A stretch of DNA of 64,000 nucleotides. Source: Emcibacteraceae bacterium (GTDB lineage: Bacteria > Pseudomonadota > Alphaproteobacteria > Sphingomonadales > Emcibacteraceae). Made by a program: the position numbers and the translations under genes. Below are positions 17,341 through 27,048 of this stretch, one piece after another (the stretch's first letter is position 1; the number at the start of each line of letters is the position of its first letter). The notes under the pieces are model-generated. The model had not been told where the DNA came from. It made no database searches and worked only from the letters and a program-made list of their open reading frames with translations. The stretch is taken from NCBI GenBank assembly GCA_021774795.1, contig JAJFIR010000042.1:145227-209226 (forward strand), written 5' to 3'.

Positions 17341-20300
17341 ATGCGTCTCACAGCATCCGTCAAAATCATCTTCTCTCTCGTTCTAAGCTTACTGTACAAT
17401 CAGATATTATTCATTTCAACTAGTGTCGCTACCGACACTGTCAGCCCATCATTGTTTGAAAGTAAAGAATGGCGCCTTATCGGGCCATTTCGTGGTGGGC
17501 GAGTGCTCACGGTAACTGGCGTAAAAGGTGATCCTCTTACATATTATATGGGTGCCGCAGGCGGCGGTGTCTGGAAAACAGAAAATGGTGGAACAACATG
17601 GGAAAACAAATCCGATAAAGATTTCAATGTCGGTACCATAGGGGCTATTGCCGTTTCACAATCTGATCCTAACGTGGTTTATGTTGGAACCGGAGAAGCC
17701 CCTATCCGTGGTGTCACAACAAGCCACGGGGACGGCGTTTATAAATCTACTGATGCTGGTGAAACCTGGACGCATATCGGTTTACCAAAAGCTGGCCAAA
17801 TATCAAAAGTCCAAATTCATCCTACCAATCCCGACACCGCCTATGTCGCTGTGCAAGGAAATATATGGGGTCCAACTGAAGAACGGGGTATATACCGTAC
17901 TAAAGACGGCGGTTTGACGTGGGAACAAGTATTAAAAGTGAATGACCGCACTGGTGGTGGCGATCTTTCAATGGACCCTACCAATCCACGAATATTATAT
18001 GCAGCGATGTGGCAACATGGCCGCACACCCTGGTATATCGAATCCGGTGGACCCGACGGCGGCATATTTAAAACCACCGATGGCGGCGATAATTGGGAAA
18101 AGTTATCGGGCGGTCTTCCTGAAATGATTGGTAAAGTTGGCGTTGATGTATCTGCAAGCAATCCAAAAAGAATTTACGCCGTTGTCGAAGGCGACATGTA
18201 TTCAGAAGACGGCGGTGTTTACCGTAGTGACGATGGCGGCAAATCATGGAACAATGTCAGCAGTGGCCGCCTTACCCACACACGTGCGTGGTATTATAAT
18301 CATATAACCGCCGATCCCGTGGACGAAGATACAGTTTACGTGATGAACGTACCCTTTTTAAAATCAATAGACGCAGGGAAAACATGGGCAATTATTAGCC
18401 TTCCTCATGGTGACACACACGATACCTGGATTAATCCTACCAATAATAAGAATATGATAAATGCAAATGACGGTGGAGCAACGGTTACATACGACGGCGG
18501 TAAAACATGGTCGAGCATAATGAACCAGCCAACCGCACAGTTTTACCGGGTCGCAACCGATAATATGATGCCATATCGAATTTATGGCGGCCAGCAGGAC
18601 AATTCGACTGTCGCCATTACTTCTGAATCATTTTCCAGCGGCATCGGTGTAGATGATTACTATGCGGTCGGCGGCGGTGAAAGTGCACATATCGCATTTG
18701 ATGAAAATAACCCTCGACTTGTTTATGCCTCCACTATTAACGGTACATTGACCGAGGTTGACACGGAAAACTGGCGCAGAAGACCCATTAAGCCTTACCC
18801 GGAATATGTTTATGGGATGGAATCCAAAAACTTAAAATATAGAACCAATTGGAACGCACCAGTGGCGTCATCCCCCCATGATCCGAGCATTATCTATTAC
18901 GGAACTGATAAAATATTGAGAAGTTCTGACCGCGGTGTAACCTGGACCGAAATAAGTCCCGACCTCACCCGTAACGATAAAAGCAAGCAGGGATTAAATG
19001 GTGGGCCACTTACGGCGGAAAATGTAGGAGCAGAATTTTATGGTACTGTGTTTTACATTGTTGAATCGGCGCATGAAGAAGGCGTTATCTGGTCCGGAAG
19101 TGATGACGGGTTGATTCAACTAACCCGTGATAATGGTCAGACATGGCAAAATGTTACGCCAAGAGGATTACCGGAAGCACAGATTAATGCCATTGAAGTC
19201 AGCCCGCACGATCCGGCAACGGTTTATGTTGCGGTCGCTGGCTACAAAATGAACGATTTTTCACCTTATATTTACAAAACAGAAAATTATGGTGAAAGTT
19301 GGAGCCGTTTGGACGGTGACATTGATGAAAATACCTTTGTTCGCGTTGTTCGCGAAGACCAAAATAAACAAGGCGTGCTTTACGCAGGTACAGAGGCAGG
19401 TATGCTGGTCTCATTTGACGATGGTGATAACTGGCAAAGTTTAAAACTGAATATGCCGCCCGTCCCGATAACTGACCTGACAATTCGTCAGGGGGATCTT
19501 GTCGCCGCAACTCAAGGGCGTGGTTTCTATATCATTGATGATATTGCTATATTTAGCCAATTATCTGATGAACTGGCTGAAAAACCAATACATGTTTTTG
19601 CACCTAGCGCAACACATATGATAAGAGGACGGCGTACCGCTAGACAGTTTGAAGGCGCCAATCCCCCGAACGGCGTTATTTTATCCTACCATATCGCTGA
19701 TGAACATGAAGGCCCTCTTACCATTGATATTTTTGATGCAAACGGCAATGGTGTTCGTAACTATTCGAGCGAAGCAAGCGATCATGATCGATGTGTGATT
19801 GGTAATATGTCGCCAAGGCGAAAAAAAACCATTAATTACCCTTCTAAAAAGAAAGGAATGAACCTCTGGAATTGGGATATGCAACGCAATGGCATCACAT
19901 GTATCGAAGACATCAGGCTTTTCGTAGGATTTAACGGCGCAACAGTTATGCCGGGTAAATACCATGCCCGTATTTCCATTGGCGAAGTCGAAGAAATGGT
20001 GGAATTTGAACTTCTCCCTGATCCGCGCGTTGATGCTACCGCACAAGAATACGCATTTTTGGAAAGTAAAATTTCGGAAGGTACCAATTTGATGAATGAA
20101 ATCTTAGGTGATCTCGATAATATTCGAAAAGCAAGACGACAAGTCAGGTCGTTAATGACTGATTATGGCGGTGATATTAGCCTGATCGACAATGGTCAAC
20201 AAGCTATAGACAAGATCGGCGATTGGGAAAAGAAAGTCACTCAAGTATATTTTCAGGTGCTTGAAGATGAAGATGCATGGCCAAGCATGATTGATGTGCA

Positions 20301-20493
20301 AGTAAAGCACGTTGTTGATGTAATGGATGGTGCCGGTGCACCCGTTGCTGCTGGCGCGCTACAAAGGCTCGAAGATTTGAAAATTCAATGGACTTCATTA
20401 AAATCTGAGTTGGAAGCAATCAAGTCTAGCAATATTGCAACGATAAATAATTGGGCAGATCAAAACGATGTTAAACATGTTACCTCGCAATAG
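17341..20493 (+). CDS. Secreted VPS10/BNR-repeat beta-propeller protein
   Basis: A 1050-residue secreted protein. After a signal peptide (core VLSLLYNQILFIS) come many Asp-box/BNR repeats of the S-x-D-x-G-x-T-W type, for example KTENGGTTWEN, KSTDAGETWTH, RTKDGGLTWEQ, KTTDGGDNWEK and RSDDGGKSWNN. These build a sortilin-like ten-bladed propeller over about residues 40-740. The C-terminal 300 residues hold a beta domain and a helical tail. Similar proteins in marine bacteria are annotated glycosyl hydrolase or sialidase-like, but I see no sialidase catalytic set, so binding or protease-associated roles are equally possible. The stop overlaps the next gene by 26 bases. Confidence 0.82.
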   Translation: MRLTASVKIIFSLVLSLLYNQILFISTSVATDTVSPSLFESKEWRLIGPFRGGRVLTVTGVKGDPLTYYMGAAGGGVWKTENGGTTWENKSDKDFNVGTIGAIAVSQSDPNVVYVGTGEAPIRGVTTSHGDGVYKSTDAGETWTHIGLPKAGQISKVQIHPTNPDTAYVAVQGNIWGPTEERGIYRTKDGGLTWEQVLKVNDRTGGGDLSMDPTNPRILYAAMWQHGRTPWYIESGGPDGGIFKTTDGGDNWEKLSGGLPEMIGKVGVDVSASNPKRIYAVVEGDMYSEDGGVYRSDDGGKSWNNVSSGRLTHTRAWYYNHITADPVDEDTVYVMNVPFLKSIDAGKTWAIISLPHGDTHDTWINPTNNKNMINANDGGATVTYDGGKTWSSIMNQPTAQFYRVATDNMMPYRIYGGQQDNSTVAITSESFSSGIGVDDYYAVGGGESAHIAFDENNPRLVYASTINGTLTEVDTENWRRRPIKPYPEYVYGMESKNLKYRTNWNAPVASSPHDPSIIYYGTDKILRSSDRGVTWTEISPDLTRNDKSKQGLNGGPLTAENVGAEFYGTVFYIVESAHEEGVIWSGSDDGLIQLTRDNGQTWQNVTPRGLPEAQINAIEVSPHDPATVYVAVAGYKMNDFSPYIYKTENYGESWSRLDGDIDENTFVRVVREDQNKQGVLYAGTEAGMLVSFDDGDNWQSLKLNMPPVPITDLTIRQGDLVAATQGRGFYIIDDIAIFSQLSDELAEKPIHVFAPSATHMIRGRRTARQFEGANPPNGVILSYHIADEHEGPLTIDIFDANGNGVRNYSSEASDHDRCVIGNMSPRRKKTINYPSKKKGMNLWNWDMQRNGITCIEDIRLFVGFNGATVMPGKYHARISIGEVEEMVEFELLPDPRVDATAQEYAFLESKISEGTNLMNEILGDLDNIRKARRQVRSLMTDYGGDISLIDNGQQAIDKIGDWEKKVTQVYFQVLEDEDAWPSMIDVQVKHVVDVMDGAGAPVAAGALQRLEDLKIQWTSLKSELEAIKSSNIATINNWADQNDVKHVTSQ

Positions 20494-21409
20494 AATTGTT
20501 CGTGCATTACTCGTTATTTTTATTGTTGCTTATGCCAACGCCAAGGCGGCTGACATTAAAATCGGCCGATTTGCAACAACACCTGATGGCGGTTGGAATG
20601 CCAACGCCTACTGGCTAGAAAGCGATGAAGGCATCGTTCTTATCGACGCATTATTGCTCATAGAAGACGCCAAACTTTGGGCAACGATGTTAAAATCGCT
20701 AAATAAACCCGTAAAGGGACTTATTATTACTCATTATCATCATGACCATACCGGTGGCATAAACACGCTTTTGAATGAACTTGGTCCCTTCCCCGTTTAT
20801 AGCAGCAAAGGAACGACCGATACTCACGAAGCATCAAACAAATTTTCTTACGGCTTTACCACAAGTAAATACGGTGACAGATTTGATACAACATTGGTAA
20901 AACCTGATCATCCGATTGTTGGGAAAGAAGAAATTGAACTTGCGGGTATAAAATTGATCATTGAGGATATAGGCCCAGGCGAAAGCATGAATGCCACCGT
21001 TATTTATCAACCGGAATTGAAAGCACTATTTTCCGGCGATGCGACAGTTCATCATACCATCACCTATACGACTGAAAACCGTTCGATGGAAATGCTACAC
21101 CAACTTAGGCATCTTAAAGAAGCTTACAATGAAGTTGATCTTATTTATTCGGGGCACGGCGACCCTGCGCCGTTAGCCCATATTGATCTACAAATCGATT
21201 ATATAGAGTTTTCCCAAAATCTCGCGAAGGAAATAATAGCAAAAGAGGTTTATAAAGACCCCAAAACTGGCAACATTAACAGAGAAATAATCGATAAATA
21301 TTCATTCTTCATTATGGATAATTTCAAGGTTTTAACCGCTTATGGTTTTCCACAACTTCAAATGACGGCGCAAAATTTAATCGGTATAATACAGGAATTT
21401 GAAAAGTAA
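20468..21409 (+). CDS. Periplasmic MBL-fold metallo-hydrolase
   Basis: A 313-residue metallo-beta-lactamase-fold protein with a signal peptide (VRALLVIFIVAYANAKA). THYHHDHTGG gives the H-x-H-x-D-H zinc motif at His89, His91, Asp93 and His94. FSGDATVHH supplies the bridging Asp and YSGHGDPAP the last His. It begins inside the 3' end of the VPS10-like gene (26-base overlap; a second ATG at 20477), so the two are probably translationally coupled. Substrate unknown; the pattern matches the SoxH/quinoprotein relay-associated MBL branch as well as lactonases. Confidence 0.8.
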   Translation: MLNMLPRNRIVRALLVIFIVAYANAKAADIKIGRFATTPDGGWNANAYWLESDEGIVLIDALLLIEDAKLWATMLKSLNKPVKGLIITHYHHDHTGGINTLLNELGPFPVYSSKGTTDTHEASNKFSYGFTTSKYGDRFDTTLVKPDHPIVGKEEIELAGIKLIIEDIGPGESMNATVIYQPELKALFSGDATVHHTITYTTENRSMEMLHQLRHLKEAYNEVDLIYSGHGDPAPLAHIDLQIDYIEFSQNLAKEIIAKEVYKDPKTGNINREIIDKYSFFIMDNFKVLTAYGFPQLQMTAQNLIGIIQEFEK

Positions 21410-21523
21410 GGGTGCAGTATCAAACATAAAAAATGCAAATAAAATCAATAAAGTAATCATTTTTTTACTAAAATTTCGTAAGGGTAGTAAAATATATTAA
21501 TTATCCCTTGGGAAGAAATATTA

Positions 21524-22525
21524 ATGCTAAGTCATAATAAAATAAAACCTGTCGTATTCGATAAAGATTATCAACCGACACTTTGTATTGTTATCGATAC
21601 AGAGGAAGAGTTTGACTGGGCAAAACCACATTCACGAGAAGCTACTGCAACACTGGCAACATCCGAGCAATACAGAGCCCAGGAAATATTCGCAAAATAT
21701 GACGCGATACCAACATACGTTATGGATTATTGCATTCTGAGCCAGTCTTCTTCTGCGACAATTATGAAAGATATGTATGACCAAGGTATCTGTGAGATCG
21801 GCACCCATCTACACCCTTGGATTAATCCTCCGCACGACGAAGAAGTCAATGCCTTTAATTCTCTTCATGGCAACCTTCCGATTGAATTAGAAAGAGCCAA
21901 AATTAAAGAGTTGACCAGTGTTTTTAAAGGTATCTTTAACCGCCATCCACTGGTTTTTAAGGCCGGAAGATACGGTGTTGGTCCAAATTCCGGAAAATTA
22001 TTGAAAGAAGCCGGCTATAAAATAGATTGCTCTGTCGTACCAAACTTAAATATGAAGAACGAAAATGGCCCAAGTTTCCTGGACTTACCAGACACACCTT
22101 ATTGGTTTGGCGAAGAATTGGATATGCTTGAGGTATCCTTAACCAAAGGTTTTTATGGAAATTTTAGAAAACTGGCAAAACCCTTCAGAAAAATGCTCAT
22201 ATCTGAATTCGGCGAAAAAATGATGTTACGAGGCATTTGCTCCAAGCTGGGCTTATTCGATCTGGCGACTTTGACGCCTGAAGGCCTTGGCCTAGATGAC
22301 CTGATCCCACTTCTAAAAACTCAAGTCGCTGACGGACATAAAATAATATCACTCACTTACCATAGTTCTACATTAAAAATTAACGGATCACCTTATGTTA
22401 CATGCGAAGATGACAGAGTAGCATTTCTTAACACTATTGACCGTATATTAGATGTTTTTACCAATGAAATTGGGGGACGTATTGTCCCTATTCTAAACCT
22501 TTATGATGAATTGAAAGAAAAATAA
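21524..22525 (+). CDS. Polysaccharide deacetylase-like protein (WalW-type)
   Basis: A 333-residue protein. CIVIDTEEEFDW at residues 21-32 carries the first acidic motif of carbohydrate esterase family 4, and EIGTHLHPW about residue 90 the metal-binding His pair. FKAGRYGVGP follows as the third motif. It lacks a signal peptide and belongs to the branch called WalW in capsule or exopolysaccharide loci, which may act on cytoplasmic lipid-linked sugars. It is followed after two bases by an acyltransferase, so a two-gene envelope glycan tailoring unit is likely. Confidence 0.75.
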   Translation: MLSHNKIKPVVFDKDYQPTLCIVIDTEEEFDWAKPHSREATATLATSEQYRAQEIFAKYDAIPTYVMDYCILSQSSSATIMKDMYDQGICEIGTHLHPWINPPHDEEVNAFNSLHGNLPIELERAKIKELTSVFKGIFNRHPLVFKAGRYGVGPNSGKLLKEAGYKIDCSVVPNLNMKNENGPSFLDLPDTPYWFGEELDMLEVSLTKGFYGNFRKLAKPFRKMLISEFGEKMMLRGICSKLGLFDLATLTPEGLGLDDLIPLLKTQVADGHKIISLTYHSSTLKINGSPYVTCEDDRVAFLNTIDRILDVFTNEIGGRIVPILNLYDELKEK

Positions 22526-22527
22526 AA

Positions 22528-23682
22528 ATGGCAATTCAGACAAAATGCCTGCCCTTTGAAGAATGTGAAAACCTAAAAGAAAAATGGTTGTCGATAGAAA
22601 ATGAAGCGAAGCCAGATTTCATGATGAGCTGGACCTGGATCGGCACATGGATTGATAGCGCGATAAATGACTGGTCCGGAGATTTTTTAAATAATGCCTT
22701 TGTTATCGAAAGCTATTTGGACGACGCACTTATCGCCCTTGGTATTTTAGTTCGAACTCAGAACCATCGTCATGGATTTATAAACTCTACCCAGCTTTAT
22801 CTACATAGAGTGGGTGACCCCCAATTTGACATTTTATGTCAGGAATATAACGGTCTTCTGTGCAAAAAAGAATTTGAAGCAGATGCAAGCAAAGCAGCAG
22901 CCGAATATTTAATTTCTCTCGATGATGCAAGCTCAGTAATTGGAAAATGGGATGAGATCGTCATAGCAAGTGCCGAACCAGACGCCGTCGATCCTTTTCT
23001 AATACCCGGACTAGATCGTGAACTTATCAGTACAACCAACACTTATATCGTTGACTTAGATAACGTCAGACAAAGTGAACAGTCTTATTTGTCTTCTTTA
23101 TCTAAAAATACCAGATATCAAATAAACAGATCCATAAAGATCTATCAAAAATCCGGTGGAATGAATTTGCAGTTTGCCAAAAATGCGGAAGAAGCCTTTG
23201 AATTTTTTACCGAATCTGCTGATGTACATAAAGAACGTTGGCTTAAAGAAGGGGATGTTTCTCAGTTTGATTTGGAAGTGTGTATGAATTTTCATAAAGC
23301 ACTCATGAAGGAATCATGGAAGAATAATGAAATTGACCTTATTCGCATTACCATCGGAAATGATCAGTCCGATGAACAACAATATGTGGGCATGCTTTAC
23401 AATTTCATTTATAATGGACAGGTAAATTTCTATATGTCTGCACTTACCTATGAAAGTAATCCAAAATTAAAACCGGGCATGGTTGCTCATACATTCTCAA
23501 TTGAACACTATTTGGATAAAGGTCTAAAAGTTTATAATTTTATGGCCGGAGATAGTCGGTATAAACGAAACCTCGGCAATCAAAAAGAACTTATGCTTAG
23601 CTATAATTATAAAAGACCGAGGCTGATGTTTTTCATCGAAAAAGTCCTCAAAAAAGTAAAATCGGTCATAAAGAAGAAATAA
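22528..23682 (+). CDS. GNAT/FemAB-like acyltransferase (CelD/BcsL type)
   Basis: A 384-residue cytoplasmic protein of the PF13480-like double-GNAT fold. The N-terminal MMSWTWIGTWID and the mid-protein SLSKNTRYQINRS followed by a long helix match this group. The C-terminal YNFMAGDSRYKRNLGN motif is the most diagnostic. These enzymes transfer acyl or aminoacyl groups to polysaccharide or lipid precursors. Start ATG is 3 bases after the deacetylase stop, so the pair is cotranscribed and probably works on the same glycan. Confidence 0.72.
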   Translation: MAIQTKCLPFEECENLKEKWLSIENEAKPDFMMSWTWIGTWIDSAINDWSGDFLNNAFVIESYLDDALIALGILVRTQNHRHGFINSTQLYLHRVGDPQFDILCQEYNGLLCKKEFEADASKAAAEYLISLDDASSVIGKWDEIVIASAEPDAVDPFLIPGLDRELISTTNTYIVDLDNVRQSEQSYLSSLSKNTRYQINRSIKIYQKSGGMNLQFAKNAEEAFEFFTESADVHKERWLKEGDVSQFDLEVCMNFHKALMKESWKNNEIDLIRITIGNDQSDEQQYVGMLYNFIYNGQVNFYMSALTYESNPKLKPGMVAHTFSIEHYLDKGLKVYNFMAGDSRYKRNLGNQKELMLSYNYKRPRLMFFIEKVLKKVKSVIKKK

Positions 23683-23807
23683 GTTTAATAATATACAGCT
23701 ATTTTTCTATATAACATATTGATACATAAACAATTTATTAAAATGTGATATATGTACAACAGTTGTATTTTTGCCAAAAATAAACGTGATATTTATGCAA
23801 CATTAAT

Positions 23808-24455
23808 TCAAATACCTTTAAATATACCCGTCATCATCTCTCTTTTTTTACCAAATCCTTTTTTCTTCTCGATCTCAAACCCGGCTTCAATTAGTCCTCT
23901 GCGTACGGCACCAGCCGCGCTGAAAGTCGCCAATTTAGCACCGCTATTTGAACGGATTGCCATCACAGACATTAATTCTGGCGACCACATATCCGGATTC
24001 TTCGTCGGCGAAAATCCATCCATATACCAGGCATCAACTTTAAAAGATGATTGCGATAATTGCTCACGACTATCGCCAAACAGCAAGGTTAACTTTACAC
24101 GGTCATCAAATAGTAAATCGGTTTCAAGATACTTGCTTAACATTTCTTCTACATATTGTGTGAGTTCGCGCCAATGGATCGCATTTAATATGTCAGCACG
24201 ACTAAGAGGATGTTTTTCGGTGGCAATATAATGAAGTTTCTGATCGTCCGATGTTGTTTCTAACCATATGTGCACGGTATTTAAAAAATTGAGCCCTGTG
24301 CCAAACCCCAGCTCGCAAATTGTGAAACGCATTTGATTTTTCCATACATCTGGCGCACTGATACCATCAAGAAATACTGCTTTACTTTCCGCAAAGCCGT
24401 CATCTGTGGAAAAATATATATCATCATAGATTGCTGATCGTGGCGGTTTCTTCAT
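23808..24455 (-). CDS. mnmD: Stand-alone tRNA 5-methylaminomethyl-2-thiouridine methyltransferase
   Basis: A 215-residue SAM enzyme equivalent to the methyltransferase half of bifunctional MnmC. CELGFGTGLNFL at residues 48-59 binds SAM, and DAWYMDGFSPTKNPDMW at 141-157 is the catalytic signature of the family. It methylates nm5s2U34 to mnm5s2U34 in wobble positions of tRNA. The FAD-dependent oxidoreductase half is absent, so demodification of cmnm5U must be done elsewhere. The start overlaps the end of the upstream PAP2 gene by 32 bases. Confidence 0.9.
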   Translation of the reverse strand: MKKPPRSAIYDDIYFSTDDGFAESKAVFLDGISAPDVWKNQMRFTICELGFGTGLNFLNTVHIWLETTSDDQKLHYIATEKHPLSRADILNAIHWRELTQYVEEMLSKYLETDLLFDDRVKLTLLFGDSREQLSQSSFKVDAWYMDGFSPTKNPDMWSPELMSVMAIRSNSGAKLATFSAAGAVRRGLIEAGFEIEKKKGFGKKREMMTGIFKGI

Positions 24456-25524
24456 TTTTATATATCCTGTCGGCCACTAGCCCACATATTTTCCACAAGC
24501 CCCAAGTAAGTATTATTGAAACATATCCATCAAGTGCATAATGCCAGCCCAAATGGACAGAGCCAATTTGAATTAGGATCAAGAATATTAGCATCCCGTA
24601 ACCTATAAATTTACTGACTTGCTTGCCTGACAGGTATAATAATGTCGTAACCGACAAATGCATACTTGGCATAGCTGATATACCACTACCCACATTGACG
24701 TCCGACTTAATATAATCTGCCCATAAGGTTTCCTGCACATCAAGCGCGAACAAACGCATCCAGCTACCGTCCAACTGATCATTAAATGAATATAAATCAG
24801 CCATTAATGGCCCGAATATTAAATTATCTCCGGTCACATTTCCGTAATATACGGGTCCAGCCGATGAAAACCAAACTGCCATAAGAGAGCCAAATAAAGG
24901 CCACGCAATTATAAATGATATTAGGTATTGCAATCGTTTTTTGCCAAGATCAACATTTACCACTATCCACAACGTGTAATAAAACATTATGAAAAACCAT
25001 AAATTATAAAAGAAATTCAAGAAGGATGATCCAAACGGCGAGCCAAAAATAAAATGCGTAATACGCCAAGGGTCTACGCCGAAATGCACGGCGCGATCCG
25101 CTAACATTAGAAACTCATCCAAATAAAACGGTTTGAGAATTGGAATGATAGATTTCATCGACGAGAAAAGAGCGATAAAAATAGGTAGAAACAAGAAAGG
25201 GATTATAAAAGATATTAAATAATCTGCGTTAAGCCAGCATTTCTGAAAATCCGACTTTATTCGCCCCACCCCTCGTTTGTCTCTATCATATGATACATAG
25301 CGAAACATATAGAAACTGCCCTTGATAAAGACGATCAGCCCTAAACTGAAATAAACCATAAAATCATAAAGTGCTGGCCTGTAGTATCCGGTTAAGTCGT
25401 ATGACCACATTACTATATAAACAAGCGCGGCATGCCCGATGAACATTGTTAACAAAAAAGCATTACCCCTCATCAAAATAGGGTCAAGCTTAATTTTACT
25501 TGATATATTAGCCTCCTTCGTCAT
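24424..25524 (-). CDS. PAP2-superfamily membrane phosphatase or phosphotransferase
   Basis: A 366-residue membrane protein with about eight hydrophobic segments. SAMPSMHLS and HLGWHYALDGY in the last quarter are PAP2 motifs C2 and C3 with the catalytic His residues. Length and the long N-terminal membrane region resemble inositol-phosphorylceramide synthase-like and lipid A phosphatase-like PAP2 proteins more than small soluble phosphatases. Substrate probably a membrane lipid phosphate. Overlaps mnmD by 32 bases and follows the GNAT gene by 9 bases. Confidence 0.8.
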   Translation of the reverse strand: MTKEANISSKIKLDPILMRGNAFLLTMFIGHAALVYIVMWSYDLTGYYRPALYDFMVYFSLGLIVFIKGSFYMFRYVSYDRDKRGVGRIKSDFQKCWLNADYLISFIIPFLFLPIFIALFSSMKSIIPILKPFYLDEFLMLADRAVHFGVDPWRITHFIFGSPFGSSFLNFFYNLWFFIMFYYTLWIVVNVDLGKKRLQYLISFIIAWPLFGSLMAVWFSSAGPVYYGNVTGDNLIFGPLMADLYSFNDQLDGSWMRLFALDVQETLWADYIKSDVNVGSGISAMPSMHLSVTTLLYLSGKQVSKFIGYGMLIFLILIQIGSVHLGWHYALDGYVSIILTWGLWKICGLVADRIYKNEETATISNL

Positions 25525-25533
25525 AATTTTGTC

Positions 25534-26040
25534 CTATAATTCGCCGAACGCAGAATGGTATTTGACCTGACCCGTAATTCCCCTAAGGGCATTTTCTTTT
25601 AATTCCAAAACCATGAAATTTTCCGCAGGCGCATCATATTCGCAAGTGATATTAAAGTCAGTAGATTTACTAAATCCAAATCGCGGATAGTAACCCGCGT
25701 GACCGAGCACGACTACCGCGCTAATTCCCTGTTTGCCGCATTCTTCCAAACCTCGCCTTATCAGCGCAGAACCATATCCTTTATCTTGCTCGTTTGGTGT
25801 TATTGCCACTGGTGCTAATCCCATTAACATTGCTCCCTGCTGACTGGGTATAGTAACGGGCGAAAACATAATATGACCTACTACTTCGCCCTTCTCGTTT
25901 TCTGCGACCATCGAAATTATTGGAGACGCACTATTCCTCAGCTCATCGACTAATTTTGCCTCACCCGGTCCGTTAAAGGCCAATTCATGAATATTTCCTA
26001 CCAGATTAAAATCTGTTTCAATTTCCATCCTTAGTTTCAT
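25534..26040 (-). CDS. GNAT N-acetyltransferase (YhbS-like)
   Basis: A 168-residue single-domain acetyltransferase. GLAPVAITPNEQDKGYGSAL contains motif A, the Q-x-x-G-x-G/A pyrophosphate loop for acetyl-CoA. GHAGYYPRFGF is the YhbS-family hallmark. Acceptor unknown. Its start overlaps the end of the LysR gene by 4 bases (ATGA), so the two are translationally coupled and the regulator may control this gene. Confidence 0.85.
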   Translation of the reverse strand: MKLRMEIETDFNLVGNIHELAFNGPGEAKLVDELRNSASPIISMVAENEKGEVVGHIMFSPVTIPSQQGAMLMGLAPVAITPNEQDKGYGSALIRRGLEECGKQGISAVVVLGHAGYYPRFGFSKSTDFNITCEYDAPAENFMVLELKENALRGITGQVKYHSAFGEL

Positions 26041-26948
26041 TTTCGTGTACTTTCCAGTCGCCCAGCAAGTAAGGGCTTATGTTTCAATATGGCTGCTACC
26101 ATGAAATCGACAAAGGCTCTTATGCGTGCTGTTTTTTGTAAATCACGGTGCAATAATATCCAAATACTATTTGACGGAATTACTTCGGTGTCGGGTACTC
26201 GGGATAATTTGGGTTCAACATCGCCCAAAAAACACGGAAGCAGCGACAAACCCAAACCACCTTTCGCGGCTTCAATTTGCAATGCATTTGAAAATATTTT
26301 GTGCCGAATTGGTAACGTCGGAAATGGAGTATCTTTTACCCAATTGTGATAAGGCTTATCCTCACCCCAACCGATCCAAGAATGCTTCTCCGGGTCCATT
26401 GTGGCAAAGCTTCTCAAAAATTCTTTTGATGCGTAAACCCCTTTTGAGTATTGAATAATTCTGCGTCCCACTAAATCATCGTTAACGTCAGGTGCCATGC
26501 GGATTGAAACATCCGCTTCCCCACGGGCAATATCGGAATAAGAATGGGACGCCTCAACATCAATTTCAATTTCGGGAAAGTGCCTGGTAAATTCAACAAG
26601 TTCATTTGCCAAAAATGATCGAAGCATAGCCGGAGGTACGATAACCCGCACAATGCCTGCTGGCTTAGTATCTCTACCGCTGATTTTTCGTTCAACAGAC
26701 AGCATCTCTGATTCCACTTTTTCAGCAGAAATCATTAAAGTTTCACCCGCTTGCGATAAAAAGAACCCTTCAGGTTTTCTATCGAATAAACGGGTATTAA
26801 GACTGGTTTCTAATGACTGAAGTCTGCGGGTGATAGTCGCATGATTAACACGAAGCGAACGGGCCGCCCCTCTTAATGAATTATTGCGAGCGACAGCAAG
26901 AAAAGTATTTAGATCGCTCCAGTTAGTGGATGAAAAATTATCCGTCAT
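26037..26948 (-). CDS. LysR-family transcriptional regulator
   Basis: A 303-residue LTTR. Residues 10-65 form the winged helix-turn-helix (FLAVARNNSLRGAARSLRVN with HATITRRLQSLE), followed by a linker helix and the substrate-binding-like effector domain. The pattern resembles the CrgA/AaeR-like branch. It is divergent from the Tat-tagged cysteine-synthase-like gene, with 100 bases between starts, so that gene is a likely target besides the GNAT gene downstream. Confidence 0.9.
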   Translation of the reverse strand: MTDNFSSTNWSDLNTFLAVARNNSLRGAARSLRVNHATITRRLQSLETSLNTRLFDRKPEGFFLSQAGETLMISAEKVESEMLSVERKISGRDTKPAGIVRVIVPPAMLRSFLANELVEFTRHFPEIEIDVEASHSYSDIARGEADVSIRMAPDVNDDLVGRRIIQYSKGVYASKEFLRSFATMDPEKHSWIGWGEDKPYHNWVKDTPFPTLPIRHKIFSNALQIEAAKGGLGLSLLPCFLGDVEPKLSRVPDTEVIPSNSIWILLHRDLQKTARIRAFVDFMVAAILKHKPLLAGRLESTRK

Positions 26949-27048
26949 GGTTAGTATTATATATCTTTTATCAAATTATGTAACCAGTTAAGTTGAAAAA
27001 TATAATTTTGTTTCATGATGTAATAATAATTGTAGAAAGATTTAAAGC

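Noticed and set aside
23752..24231. Forward 159-residue ORF opposite mnmD
   Set aside because: It is the antisense shadow of a well-matched methyltransferase gene.
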